Assembly (NCBI GenBank): GCA_008638375.1
Contig: CM018032.1
Span: 8,601,001-8,665,000 of the forward strand
Source of the DNA: Nyssa sinensis
Taxonomy: Eukaryota; Streptophyta; Magnoliopsida; Cornales; Nyssaceae
Direction of reading: 5' to 3'
DNA length: 64,000 nucleotides
Shown here one piece after another: positions 35,569 through 46,680 of this stretch (within the stretch, counting starts at the first letter, position 1; the number at the start of each line of letters is the position of its first letter). The position numbers and the translations under genes are program-made. A model generated the notes under the pieces. That model was not told where the DNA came from and ran no database searches. It saw only the letters and a program-made list of their open reading frames with translations.

Positions 35569-36414
35569 CTACAGCTCTTGCTTAGCCCAGGGTTGGAGGC
35601 CACTCATAAAGTAGACAAACTTATCTTCCTCGGTGATATCCGGGATTTCAAACAAGAGATTAGTGAATTCCGACACATATTCCCGAATAGTACCCTTGTG
35701 TTTAAGCCATCGAAGGCGTTCTTTGGCCTCAAACCGAGCATTCTCGGGGTAGAAGTGCAACTTAATATCTTGCTTAAAATCATTCCAAGTGTCAAGGGTG
35801 AACGTACCTTGCTCTATTTCAGTGCTTCGCCGTCGCCACCACAAGAGAGCATTATCACTTAGGAACAAGGAAGCTGTTGAGATCTTGCTAGCATCATCCT
35901 CCACACGCAAGTGTCAGAGGTACCTCTCGATGTTCCATAGGAACGTATCCAACTCCTTCGCATCCCGCTTTCCGTCATAGGCCTTGGGCTTTGGAGCATC
36001 CACCTTTGGCACCTCACGAACCACATGAGCCCGATTGACCACTGCCTCTTTGCATAAGGCCCAATCTCCCTTCATTTCCTTTATCTCCTCACGGAATGAG
36101 GCCAGCTCTGCAAACACTTGGTCGAGTTGGCGCTGGAACTCTTGTCGAAGTGTGTCAGCCATGGAGTTCAAGGCTCCCAGTGCCTCGCCTCTAAGGTCCT
36201 CCACCGCGGCCTCTAGAGTAGCACTACTTGGGATCTCATCCTCTAGCTGCATGCCAATATCAGCCACGGCCCGTTCCATCCTCTCAAGCCGCGCCTCCAT
36301 GGAAGCCGCCACGTCTTTCGACTTGGACCTGCCCCTCCTACCAGTGATGCGAGGATCCTCCTTTTCCTTAAGAGTAGTCTCCACAGGATCAATGACATTC
36401 GAGGTGGTAGCCAT
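35569..36414 (-). pseudogene. Gypsy gag (two in-frame stops)
   Basis: Begins MATTSNVIDPVETTLKEKED at 36414, about 40 bp after the primer site, with a coiled-coil like segment (MEARLERMERAVADIGMQLE). Capsid-type motifs WNIERYL, ALLWWRRR, GTFTLDTWNDFK, FLPxNARFEAKERLRWLKH-like sequence and YVSEFTNLL follow. A TGA at 35916-35914 (in NIERYL) and a TAG at 35571-35569 (after KQEL) lie in frame. Confidence 0.9.
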
Positions 36415-36450
36415 CTCCGTCGTTGCCTTAGTCACACACCTTGTAACCTT

Positions 36451-36463
36451 GGCTCTGATACCA
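36451..36463 (-). other. Primer-binding site of the gypsy element
   Basis: The minus strand reads TGGTATCAGAGCC directly after the 5' LTR. Confidence 0.9.
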
Positions 36464-36464
36464 A

Positions 36465-36938
36465 CTATCACGGGCTTAATGTTTCAACCCACTACCCGTG
36501 CGGCACTCAAGCTTCACGCCTTACTCGTGAACCCTTAAGTAAGTCTTAAGCACGCCACCAAGATAGGAAAGAAGGAAGCACTCTTGAACACTTAAGGAAA
36601 GTGGACTTGTATTGCACAAAGTAAGCTTTACAACTCTTGGATGCTACACTTGCTTGGATGGTTTGGCCAAATGAGGCCTCCCCCTATTTATAGGTGGTTG
36701 GAGAGTTCTAGATATTTCTCTAGAAACTTCTCACCTCCTCAAATGGAACATTCCCACCTCCTCAAATGGAACATTCTAGATACAAGTATGTACATGAATA
36801 TTTAAGAATTCTCTAGACTAATCTGGGTTCCCTTTTATCTAGAGCTGTGTATAATTCTCTAGAAGCTTCTAGAAACTTGCCCAACTAGGTGGGGTCTATT
36901 TATTTGTGTGCGGGCCGTGTCACTACCCATGGCTAACA
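36465..36938 (-). repeat. 5' LTR of the gypsy element
   Basis: On the minus strand begins TGTTAGCCATGGGTAGTGAC and runs to the primer site. A CTATTTATAG box (36690-36699) suits a TATA region. A 23-bp block CACCTCCTCAAATGGAACAT occurs twice in tandem at 36731-36775. The 3' boundary is not a clean CA, so the limit is approximate. Confidence 0.75.
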
Positions 36939-39474
36939 AAATGTAATATGGATAATGGCTTATTATTTTATACAAATAAATAATAATGTATAAAATATGG
37001 TTAAATTATAATGCGTAAGACTTTTATTTTGTGACACTGTATTTATCTAACCATATTTTTATTTGGTTGGGTTTTATTTTCAAATAATAATATGCTTCAT
37101 TGACACATATTATTCTTTATACAGTTAGGTTTTGACAAGTTTAGAAGTATGTATGTTGTGCTTGGAAGGTGTATTCATTTATTTGGATCTTTGTATTATA
37201 AGATGTATTGTTAGATAACAACCCTCCTTCAAAATTGAATAGTAAGCAACACACAAGAAAGAGGATTGGTACCGAGAAAAAAGAGACTTGGATTTGATGC
37301 ATATGGTAGACAAGCAATGAGGTTTTGCTTCCAATAGCACAAAATGATACATTGCGAAATAAATTAATCTAAGGGAAAGAAGTTGCAAGTTGAAATCCTA
37401 TCACTATTCTTTAATTGTGAACATCTTGTAAACAAATACGGAATTAACTCAACCAAAGTAAACTGAAGCAAAAGAAAAAATATTAAGAAAACTGAAATAG
37501 TAGCTTAAAAATCTAATTTTTCTCAAATTTGATTCTCTTCTTGTTGTAATCTTTGATTATTTCATCACCTTTGTTGATTTCTTATTTCTTCTTCTTGTAT
37601 TTCAGACTATTGTCGTCTTGAATTAAAATTGGCTCTTCTTGAATAAGAATTCGGCCATCCTGTTCTACTGCTTGAAGCACTTTGACAATGAGTATTTTTT
37701 CCCTTGACTTTGTTGTATCTTTTATTTATCTTGACCAGGAACTTGTACTCTTTTTACTTGCATAAAAACTTCTTTTGAAAAAATTGAAACTCTCTCTCTC
37801 TCTCTCTTTTTCAGTGTCAGAGAAAAGTAAGTCATATAGTAGTTTACTTGGTACCAATAAAAAAAATGTAGTTTACATAGTAATATAATTTAAGTTTTTT
37901 GTCATACCTCATCAATGGATTTTTATATATTCTGAACCTGGACAGCTAATGAGAGAAGTATCTTCTTCTTCAAATAACATAATTGTTACTTTATCATAAT
38001 CCTGAATGACTTTGAGCCTCAGATGGCACTTCTTGATTGCAGGAGAAATAGTTATTATTTTAGTATATTTGGACTAATGTTTTTTTTTTTTCCAGTTCTA
38101 ATGCATTCTTTTTACTTTTGACTATATTCTACATTTTTTTTTTTTGCATTTGCTGCATTGCGCTCCATCTTTAATTATGTCTACTCTTTTACTGCAGACT
38201 TTGTACGCGTTATACCATTGTTGTTCTTTATTTTCAATTCTCTCAAAGGTTGCAGCAAAACAGTACAATGAGTTCTGCATAATATAAAACGTGGTTATTA
38301 TATTATTTGATATCAATTGATAATATAATGGTTAATTTTCCTAACTCTGTTAAAGTTGATGAGTCGGATATAAGGTCTCGGAGCTCTACTTGCTTTGTTC
38401 ATTAAATATCTTTCTAATTGCCAAATCCTCTAGATTTGTAGTAGCCATAGAAGATTTCAATATGCACTTTTAGGAAAAATTGTTGTATAGCAAGATATTC
38501 AACAAAGGGACAAATTTGTTATTTGTCAAGATAGGCATATTGTATTGGACAATAAAGCAAGTAAACTAAATCATAACTCAACCTTATAATATGTAAGTAA
38601 TAAGTTATGGTATATGAAAGTGCAAACAGAACAAACTGACCTATTGAGATGAGGCTAGCTCTTTACTTGATGATTGAATTTGTAAGAAAATTAAATCTGG
38701 CAATATCAAGTTTAGAACAAGTAAAAATTTATCATAATTTATATCAAGCAGGGCATTGAACAAAAAGGAACCGAGTGTACATTCAAGATTCCGATTGATG
38801 TTGTTACCTTTTTCTAGCCAAAATTCTTGGGACCTGAGATATAATTGGATGATTGCATGTTGTAATGATTTGCAAATGCGATAACTTATGAGATCATGAA
38901 CATAAGTTAGTTACTTCTTTCTTTCATATTTATATTTCTCTTTGCTTATCCATCTAGCCTTTGGACAAAACTTTTGTCTGGAGTTCGGTGTTAGCCAATT
39001 TACTTTTATGTTCGTGCTTGTGCAAACACTTGTTTAATGCATACTTATTTGTGGATCTAGTTACAATGCAGAAAGGTTTGTTTATAAAATTCAGACATAG
39101 CACAACCACAAGTCATATAAATGCCCTAATTACCTCTACAGTACACAAGTGCAACGTTCCTAAAAGAATGCCCATTTCAAATCATTCAAAACATAGTAAA
39201 CTGTCAGGTACTTAGTACAAAAATCAACTCAGAGATACTAAAAGACATGTTTATCTGAAATCTATAAATTACCACTCAAAATTTAAAATTGAGAAAAAGC
39301 TATTGATGGTGGAAAAAAGACAAGATATTTTCAGATCTGTATGGACCCTCATCCAATCCATCCTTCTTGTATCTTTTTTGCAATTAGAATCAGAAAACTT
39401 AAGACACTCGTGAAAATTGCAGCAATACCTATATGTATAAAAGTTGATACATGATTAATGTTGGATCTAAAATT
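36939..39474. other. AT-rich spacer
   Basis: A CT microsatellite lies at 37791-37810. Only short scattered open frames are present and no conserved motif was recognised. Confidence 0.5.
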
Positions 39475-40300
39475 GCTCTGAAACCAATAATAAAAATTGA
39501 ACCAAGGAGTAAAACAACTCTAGAAACAAAAAAAAAAAAAATATTTTATTAAAAATCAAGAACCTCAATTAGATTTAACAAAAGGCTATCAACAATTCTT
39601 TGACATTAAAATTAAGTCACTAGCCACACAAACACAAGGCTATTAAGCCACTTTTTTATTTTACTCAGCACACTCACGACTATCACTCCATATTGAATAG
39701 AAAAACACAATTTGATCCCTGACAATCAATCTTTCTCTTGGCATAGACTCCCATATGGCAAATTCACCCCCACCCCTTATTTGGCCACCACTCTATTAAT
39801 TTTGTGACTACACCCAATGTGACAAAGACCCACATATATATAATATATTAATTCTAATCCTACAAGGATAAAGACTTCTACTTCCACTAAAATACTATTA
39901 TTCTAGTTTAACTTTAAGTCTCTAATAATGATTAGGCTTATCCAAAATATACTTTAAATACTACTAGAACTAATAATTAAGAATCCTTCTAAAATTATGT
40001 TAGCTTGGTTTAATTGGTCCACAATGCCTCCCTTCAACCAAGCTCGTCAAAGCAATTTTCAAATATCTTCACGAGCAAAGATCTTAAATGCAATTTTTGT
40101 CGCTGTAAGAACCTTGTGTGACAACAATCTGGAACAATAAATATCAATCTTCATCTTCACACGTGAACGCGATCGAATCTTGTATTGACATACAACCTCT
40201 CAGCTTGTTTAGCACGATCAAAGAATATATCCATACTAACCCATTCAGAATAAGGATTAGCAAAACAATTATCCATACTAATAATTACAGAGAGAATGGC
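39475..40300 (-). mobile_element. LTR-family fragment, minus orientation (internal end + LTR + primer-like site)
   Basis: On the minus strand, an internal tail (about 40300-40024) is followed by an LTR starting TGTGGACCAATTAAACCAAG at 40023 and running to about 39488. TGGTTTCAGAGC at 39486-39475 then looks like a diverged Met-tRNA primer site. The whole block is inverted relative to its homologue at 41800-42630. An LTR with internal sequence on both sides suggests remnants of tandem or recombined copies. Confidence 0.65.
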
Positions 40301-40440
40301 CGTGAGTTTGAGGTCCTACCAAAGAGAGTTGAAGTAAATTTTGTGTTGTTGCAAACCTTTTTTTTTCTTCTTTTAAATAAACTATTGTATAGTTCTCCCA
40401 CCAAAAGATTTTGCCTCCCCCTTTATAATATGGGTGCTTA

Positions 40441-42630
40441 GTTCTTGGTTTGAATTCAACAAATAATATCAGAGCTAGTTTCGATCTTGGAGTAATTTAT
40501 CAGAGTTTCGTTTTGATCTTGGAGTAATTTATCAAAGCTACGAACTCTCAAAATTTGGTCTCGTTCTTGGATTATTACAGAGAGCTATGGTTCTTGTTTT
40601 GATTAAGGTTGAATGGTTTGCTGAAGAGTTGTTTGATCGGGATTTGACAGCTATTTGAATTAGAAGAAAAAAGATCTTGTGGTGGCACAAATAGTTGTAA
40701 AGAAAAAAAAAGGTTTTGGTTTAATCGACAGGGGATATCATCTTCTGACTAAGTTCAGGTACGTGATTTAATAAATAGTTGATTTGAAATTATGAAGAAA
40801 GTTTTGGTTAATGGACAAAAGTTTGAGATTTTGAGAGTTTGTGGTCATAATATTAATGAATGGTCACATCGTGTGATCTTAAAACTTGCGATCTCTATGA
40901 TGTTGTATCCAATATTGCACTAAAGCGTTTGTCGAAAGTGTTTTTTTAGAAGAAAGTTAAATGATTTTATAAGATAATAAGGAAAACAATACATTGGGCA
41001 CATTGGAATGGTTGGATTTGCAGACAAAACTATTCACCACTGCATGAGTTTTGGTTGGATTTTATTTGGGCATATAAAAAATAGCGAAATGGTTCTAAAC
41101 CTCCGATAGAGAGATATTGGGTAGTTAGTTTTGAAAGAGACAATTTTAATGAAGATAAAGTGATTGATTATTCAATATTAGTTTTAGAATTTAATGCAAT
41201 TTTTGGTGATTCAGATAATGTGCTAAATTTAGATTTGTATGATATTGACTGCTTTGTTAATAATTATGAGGAAGAAATTTTTTGGAGGTTGAAGTTGAAA
41301 GTTTGGTTTCAGTTCATGGTGCTGAAAAGTTGAATTTATTAGGAATTGCTTTTGGAGAATTGTGAGATATTGAAGAATTGTTTTAGCATACTCCGTTTGA
41401 GAATTTAATAGTTGAGAAAGAAGAAAATTTTGCATGTTGTGGAATTGCTTCAATTGAAGATTTATGACTTATTAGTTTGTTTCATTTGTCAGACAATTTG
41501 AAATCTCGTCATGGTGTGACTGAAAAGATTGAAAAAATTTCTACTTTAGAGTTGGTTGATTTTGTGTGTACTTAGAATTTTATTACTCGAGACTTTGTGA
41601 ATTTTGTGAAGATTGGATATTCAGAGTTTCAAGAATTTTTAGAAACTAAAAAGTCAAAGTTGTTTGAAATTTGCGATTTTATCGGCGTGGATAAATTCCT
41701 CATGTTTGGTTATAACAGTAAATTGGGTTTTAATAATTTTGTTGCAAAAAAATTTGTTTGAGAGGAAGATTTTAGTATTTTGAAATTTTGGTAGGCTTTG
41801 CATCATTATGATGATGGAATTATTGATATGGATAATTGTTTCGTTAATCTTTATTCTGAATGGGTTAGTATGGGTACATTTTTTGATTGTATTGAACAAG
41901 CTGAGAAGTTATATGTCAAATATAAGATTCGATCACGTACATGTATGAAGATGAAGATTGATTTTTATTGTTTCAGATTGTTGTCGTATAAGTTTCTTAT
42001 AGCGGCATAAATTGCATCTAAGATTCTTGTTGGTGAAGGTATTGGAAAGTTGCTTTAACGTGCTTGGTTTAAAGGTGGCATTGTGGACCAATTAAACCAA
42101 GTTAATACAATTTTAGAAGGATTCTTAATTTTGAGTCCTAGTAGTATTTGAAGTATATTGTTGATAAGCCTAATCATAGTTAGAGACCTAGAGTAAAACT
42201 AGAATAATAGTATTCTAGTGGGAGTAGGAGTTTTTATCCTTGTAGGATTAGAATTAATATATTATATATATGTGGGTCTCTATCACATTGAGTGTAGTCA
42301 CAAAATTAAGAGTGAGGGTGGCCAAAATATTAGAGCTGTGTGTGGCCAGAGAGAGCCGTGAGTGGTGGCCTAAAAATTGTGTCTCTGAGTGAAGAACAAA
42401 TAGAAACTAGTGATTTGTGTTAGTAAAGATTGCCGAAGAGTTGCTCCTACCATGTTGATACTGCTTGTTTAATAATTGAAGTTTTTTTTTAATAAAATAT
42501 AGTATTTTGCTATTCTCAAAGCTAGTATTGAAACCCTGCTTTGGAGTTTTATAGTATTGATTCTGTTTTCTAGTTATGCTCTTACCAGTTTTTGTTTCTG
42601 CATATTGACTGATTATTGTTCTGAATAATT
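40441..42630 (+). mobile_element. Degenerate LTR element, plus orientation, no pol domains recognised
   Basis: A short LTR end (CTTGGTTTGAATT) leads to AATATCAGAGCT near 40467, a degraded primer site. The interior (40480-42081) has a long frame broken by several stops (for example LFHLSDNLKSRHGVTEKIEK, FDCIEQAEKLYVKYKIRSRT). It ends with AAAGGTGGCAT and then a 3' LTR from 42082 (TGTGGACCAATTAAACCAAG) to about 42630. No protease, RT or integrase motif was found, so a non-autonomous element is likely. Its 5' LTR is mostly missing. Confidence 0.6.
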
Positions 42631-43802
42631 GTTTATAGGAAGAATTGATACATGGAAGCTTCTGATTGTTAGGGAAAATAGGGGGACTTTTGGAGTTTGG
42701 GGCCAAGTTGAGATTTCGGACAATTACAAAGAGGAGATTTTCGACAATTACAAAGATTTTTTGTGAGATTTTAGACAATTATACAGTCATTTTCTATTTT
42801 TATTGACAGATTATATATATATATATATATATCTCTTATTCGGTCTTTTTTTTTTTTCAAATGACAAAAGTGTTTATTTTATTTTTATTTTTTTGTAATT
42901 TTCAATTTTGAATAATTTTGTTTAATTTTTGTAAAATAATTTTTTGATTTTATATAAAAATTAAATTAAATAAATTATATTTTTATTTTTGATAAAAAAT
43001 ATCTTTATCAATATTTATTTGAAATTTTATTTAATTGAAAAAAATGAAAAAAAATAAAATAAAAGGGACAAAGGAAAGGAGACAAAAGGGAAAAAAAAAA
43101 AATACAAACAAAAAGATAGATGGTTTAAAAGTCTATTTTGTTCTTCTAAAAGAAAGGAGAAAGGAAAAAAAAGAGAATGCCATTTTGTTGTTGGGGGTGT
43201 GGAGGTGGCAGCATGCTTGTTTAAATTTATAAATTATAATACAATAATCTTAGCAGTGCATTAACACTCCGTAAACTAATTAATGCCAAAAAGGCAAAAC
43301 CATCTTCCAGCTGTGTGAACATGAGCGTATGTGGGACCCCAATGTCCAACTCAATAATTTCTATTAATTAATATAATAATGTTTAGTTTTAATCTTTTCA
43401 AGTGGGGGCTGAATTTTCCACAGAACATGCTCTTACATAACCACTCCCTAGCTTTAAACTAGTAAATATTCTATTAATTTTATTGACTTTGTAACCCCCA
43501 TAAGATGTGTATCTCAATCTCTCACATCAAATGTTTGACTTACTATCATACCCCTCTATTCATTTGTTTCGACTCTACTTTAAACAAAATTAAAATTAGA
43601 ATTAAAACTGTGATTCTGTAACTCATATGCAAGATTATATACGAGATGAGAAATGTTTGGTATATCAGATATGCTTATCTATTATTTATTTAGTGGTGTG
43701 TTAAGAGTATTTTTTAAATTAATTAATGCATTTTTTTTTTTCATTTTGGTTAAATTTTTTTAAAAAATTATGATAATCCATGTCACCAGATTTTACATAA
43801 AG

Positions 43803-44335
43803 CTTTAGAAAAAATACTAAAAAGTTTTTAAAGTAAAATTTTCAATTCAAAAAATTTATGATATGTTTTTTCTATATAAAAAGTTTTAAAAAAAATTTTA
43901 ATACAAAAAAATTTAATTATTAATTTCTATTTTAACACAGTTAAAAAATATTACTGATTGTACTAAAATAGCCTTCAAGATATATTTTAGAAAAAAATAT
44001 TAAAAAATATATAAAATAAAATTTTCAATCTCAAAAAATTATAACATTTTATAAAGTAAAAATTTATTTTTTAAGCATTGTAGATAAATAAAAAATAAAT
44101 TTTTTTTGGATCGAAGAATTTGTTATATTTATTCTTTAGTAATTTTTAAAATGTATCTTGAAGGTTATTTTAGTATAATCAATAATATTTTTTAACGGTA
44201 TTAAGATAAAAGTTAACAATTGAATTTTTTTTGTATTAAACGTTTTTTTTTTTTAAATTTAAACAGAATAAATATATCATGGATTTTTTCGATTGAAAAA
44301 ATTATTTGAAGTACTTTTTAGTATTTTTTCCTAAA
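43803..44335. repeat. AT-rich inverted-repeat (MITE-like) family, copy 2
   Basis: Starts CTTTAGAAAAAATACTAAAA and ends with the complement TTTTTAGTATTTTTTCCTAA; the terminal inverted repeats are recognisable for about 80 bp. The order of internal motifs matches copies 1 and 3. The start motif partly recurs internally at about 43990, suggesting a nested or duplicated end. Confidence 0.72.
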
Positions 44336-44950
44336 TCTTTGAATACGAACAATTATAAAACAATTTTTGTATAAAAAAATTAAAGGCTTATTTGGTTTCA
44401 TATTAATTAGAAATTTGTTCTCTCTATAAAAAGTTGTTCAATTCATTTCAACTAATTAGTAAGTTTTGTGTAAATTTAATTTCTTTTTTAAAAATATGAA
44501 AGCAGATTACCAATGATTACGAGAGAAGTGTGAAAATCATTTTCCAAAAAATAATAATAATGTTACAGAAGACGTTTTATTGAATATTTTTGAAAAGACT
44601 TCTTGAAAATGATTAATTGTTGAGAAACAATTAAACATAAAATTCACGTTTTTCAAAAAATTGAATCCAATAAAAAAAGAAAAAATTGAAAATGATTAAT
44701 TGGTTAACCTTGGATTAAGAAATATTAATATGGATTCATTTTGGTTTTGGGTTAAAACATTTGAGTAAACTAACCAAAGGAAGATCGGTCAGCTGGGACT
44801 TGGACTCCTATTGAAGATACTATGCCAAGTCAAAGACCATTTTCAGGACTTGCCACGAAATTGCTTGGAACAGGCCAAAAAATTATAAGAGGACCATTCA
44901 ATAATTGATTTAGGAGCACTGAATTGGTGCCAGTTACTTGTTTTATACAG

Positions 44951-45170
44951 GAATTGGTAAGTCAAGCTCGAAAAAATATTGGATGATTCTGTCTCAATGA
45001 TTCCAAGAATTGGTAAGTCAAGCTTGAAAAAATATTAGATGGTCCTGTCTCAATGGTCATAACAATTAGATGATAAGGCACTTTCAGATGGTCCCGTCTC
45101 AATGGCCCCAAGAATTAGTAAGTTAAGCTCGAAAAAAATATTGGATGGTCTTGTCTCAATGGTCCCAATA
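44951..45170 (+). repeat. ~56-bp imperfect tandem repeat (3-4 copies)
   Basis: Unit GAATTGGTAAGTCAAGCTCG, then an A run, ATATTGGATGGTC and TGTCTCAATGGTCCCAA. Copies start at 44951, 45007 and about 45112, with an extra partial copy at 45089-45109. Confidence 0.85.
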
Positions 45171-46282
45171 GTTAAATGATTAGGCATGCGTGTATATGAG
45201 GGTACAACTCAAACTAGCCGGGTCATGTGCTATTTTAGGTGATATCTAAGGGTACAACTCGAGCGAGCCGGGTCGGGTTTGGGTTGGCCGCTCAAGTTAT
45301 TCCCTAAGTGATATCATCTTTGGCCCCACTAAAATAATCAAAATGCTTTGCAATTGTAATTCATTTCATCTGAAAAGATTCTCTGCATATGAGCATTTTT
45401 TTACCCCCACCGGGGTTGGTCACAAGGCTAGCCCACTGGCACAAGTTGGGTACAACCTAACAGATACAGGGGATACCATTTTTCTCTTCTTTATTCAACA
45501 CCTGACACAAGCTTGTGGGTTGACATTTCCGTTGAGATGGCATAAGGGTGCTGTTCTAACGCACAACACAAAATGTGAATAATAGATACGAACAAATTTA
45601 ATATTTAAAAATAAAGAATAATTAATTTAAATAAGAGAATAAAATTTCTAAAATTTAATACGTGTATTTTATTATTATTACACAATATTTACCGAGATAA
45701 GAAATTACAAATTTGAGTAGGAAACCACATTGCCTATATTAATTTTAACAAAATTGGAAAACAGAGAAATTCAGAAAAATCTTAATTAGGGCCTTTTGCA
45801 ATTGAGCCCAAAATTGGATTCTAGATAAGATAAGAAAAAGATAAAAACAAATCTCGACACGATCTAAAATTTCAACGCAAAGTAATTGAAAAAATATAGT
45901 GGAAAACTACTCTCCAAAAATAATGAAAATGTCTAATTAATGGTCTAAACGAGTGAATTGGGCGATTGTTATTGACAAGTAGCATAAGCCGTCTCGTATC
46001 AAAATAGTGTAGTTTCCGATATAAGTACATTTAAGTAACCCATTTCAAAATGCTTTTTTTTTTCAACTACTTTCACGGCACAATTTAGCTTTAATTTAGA
46101 TTTTTTGTATTTCTTCTACCACTTATTTTATGTCATAGTCATTCCTCAATTTTATAAAATAAAAACAAAGAATTTGACAAGTGGCTGCACCCACGAGCCA
46201 CAGATCAATGCATAAACATCATTTTTGTGTTTCAAGTTTATCTAGTGAATATCAATCTTGGGTAACAAGAGAAATCAATCTT

Positions 46283-46284
<2 letters not shown>

Positions 46285-46328
<44 letters not shown>
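46285..46328. repeat. (TC)n microsatellite
   Basis: About 22 TC units, roughly 350 bp upstream of the pathogen-related gene ATG. CT tracts are common in plant 5' leaders, but the transcription start is unknown. Confidence 0.93.
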
Positions 46329-46330
<2 letters not shown>

Positions 46331-46680
46331 TAAGGAAGAATATCTTACTCACCTAACATTATTTTAGGGCAGGAAGTTTCTCCCCACAAGCCTTTGATGT
46401 TGCTGGTTCATTGTCTTTGAACGATGGGACACTGACTGAACAATTTAGATTGATTGGTCATTGTTGTGCTTGTCATCATCCCATAATTTATCATTTAATT
46501 TTCAAATTGTTGACCGGCATTATTATTATTATTCGCAGACAACCTCTAGTCAAGTGTTTGGTGATGTCCAGATTTTTTTTTCCCTTCATGTTAGGTGATG
46601 ATTTGTTCGTATAAAAGATCAGTGCTGTGTCACAAGATTTTCAGGTTCAACAGAACCCAAGCTCTAGCCTTTCCCAAAGG

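Larger units (their letters stand above)
31820..36938 (-). mobile_element. Ty3-gypsy chromovirus, 3' LTR missing
   Basis: Minus-strand element: 5' LTR about 36938-36465, primer site 36463-36451, gag from 36414, protease, RT, RNase H, integrase and a C-terminal chromodomain ending at 31820. One reading frame covers gag to the integrase zinc finger with only three stop codons, followed by one frameshift and one more stop. No polypurine tract or second LTR follows the chromodomain, so the 3' end was lost or the copy is a truncation. Its GC content is clearly higher than the surrounding DNA, consistent with fairly recent arrival. Confidence 0.92.
42631..46680. other. Intergenic spacer upstream of the pathogen-related gene
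   Basis: AT-rich. It holds a MITE-like copy (43803-44335), a short tandem array (44951-45170), a paired GGGTACAACTC..AGCCGGGTC block (45200 and 45249) and a CT microsatellite. The last few hundred bases before 46681 presumably contain the promoter and leader, but no core element is clear. Confidence 0.55.

Noticed and set aside
35000..36500. Plus-strand open frames antisense to the gypsy gag-pol
   Set aside because: Shadows of the minus-strand polyprotein, with no conserved domain of their own.
43035..43232. Lysine-rich 65-codon open frame
   Set aside because: Generated by A-rich sequence (AAAAGG runs); no coding signal.
46411..46614. 67-codon open frame just upstream of the pathogen-related gene as an alternative first exon
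   Set aside because: Not in frame with exon 1, lacks similarity to the family N-terminus, and the conserved protein starts at 46681.
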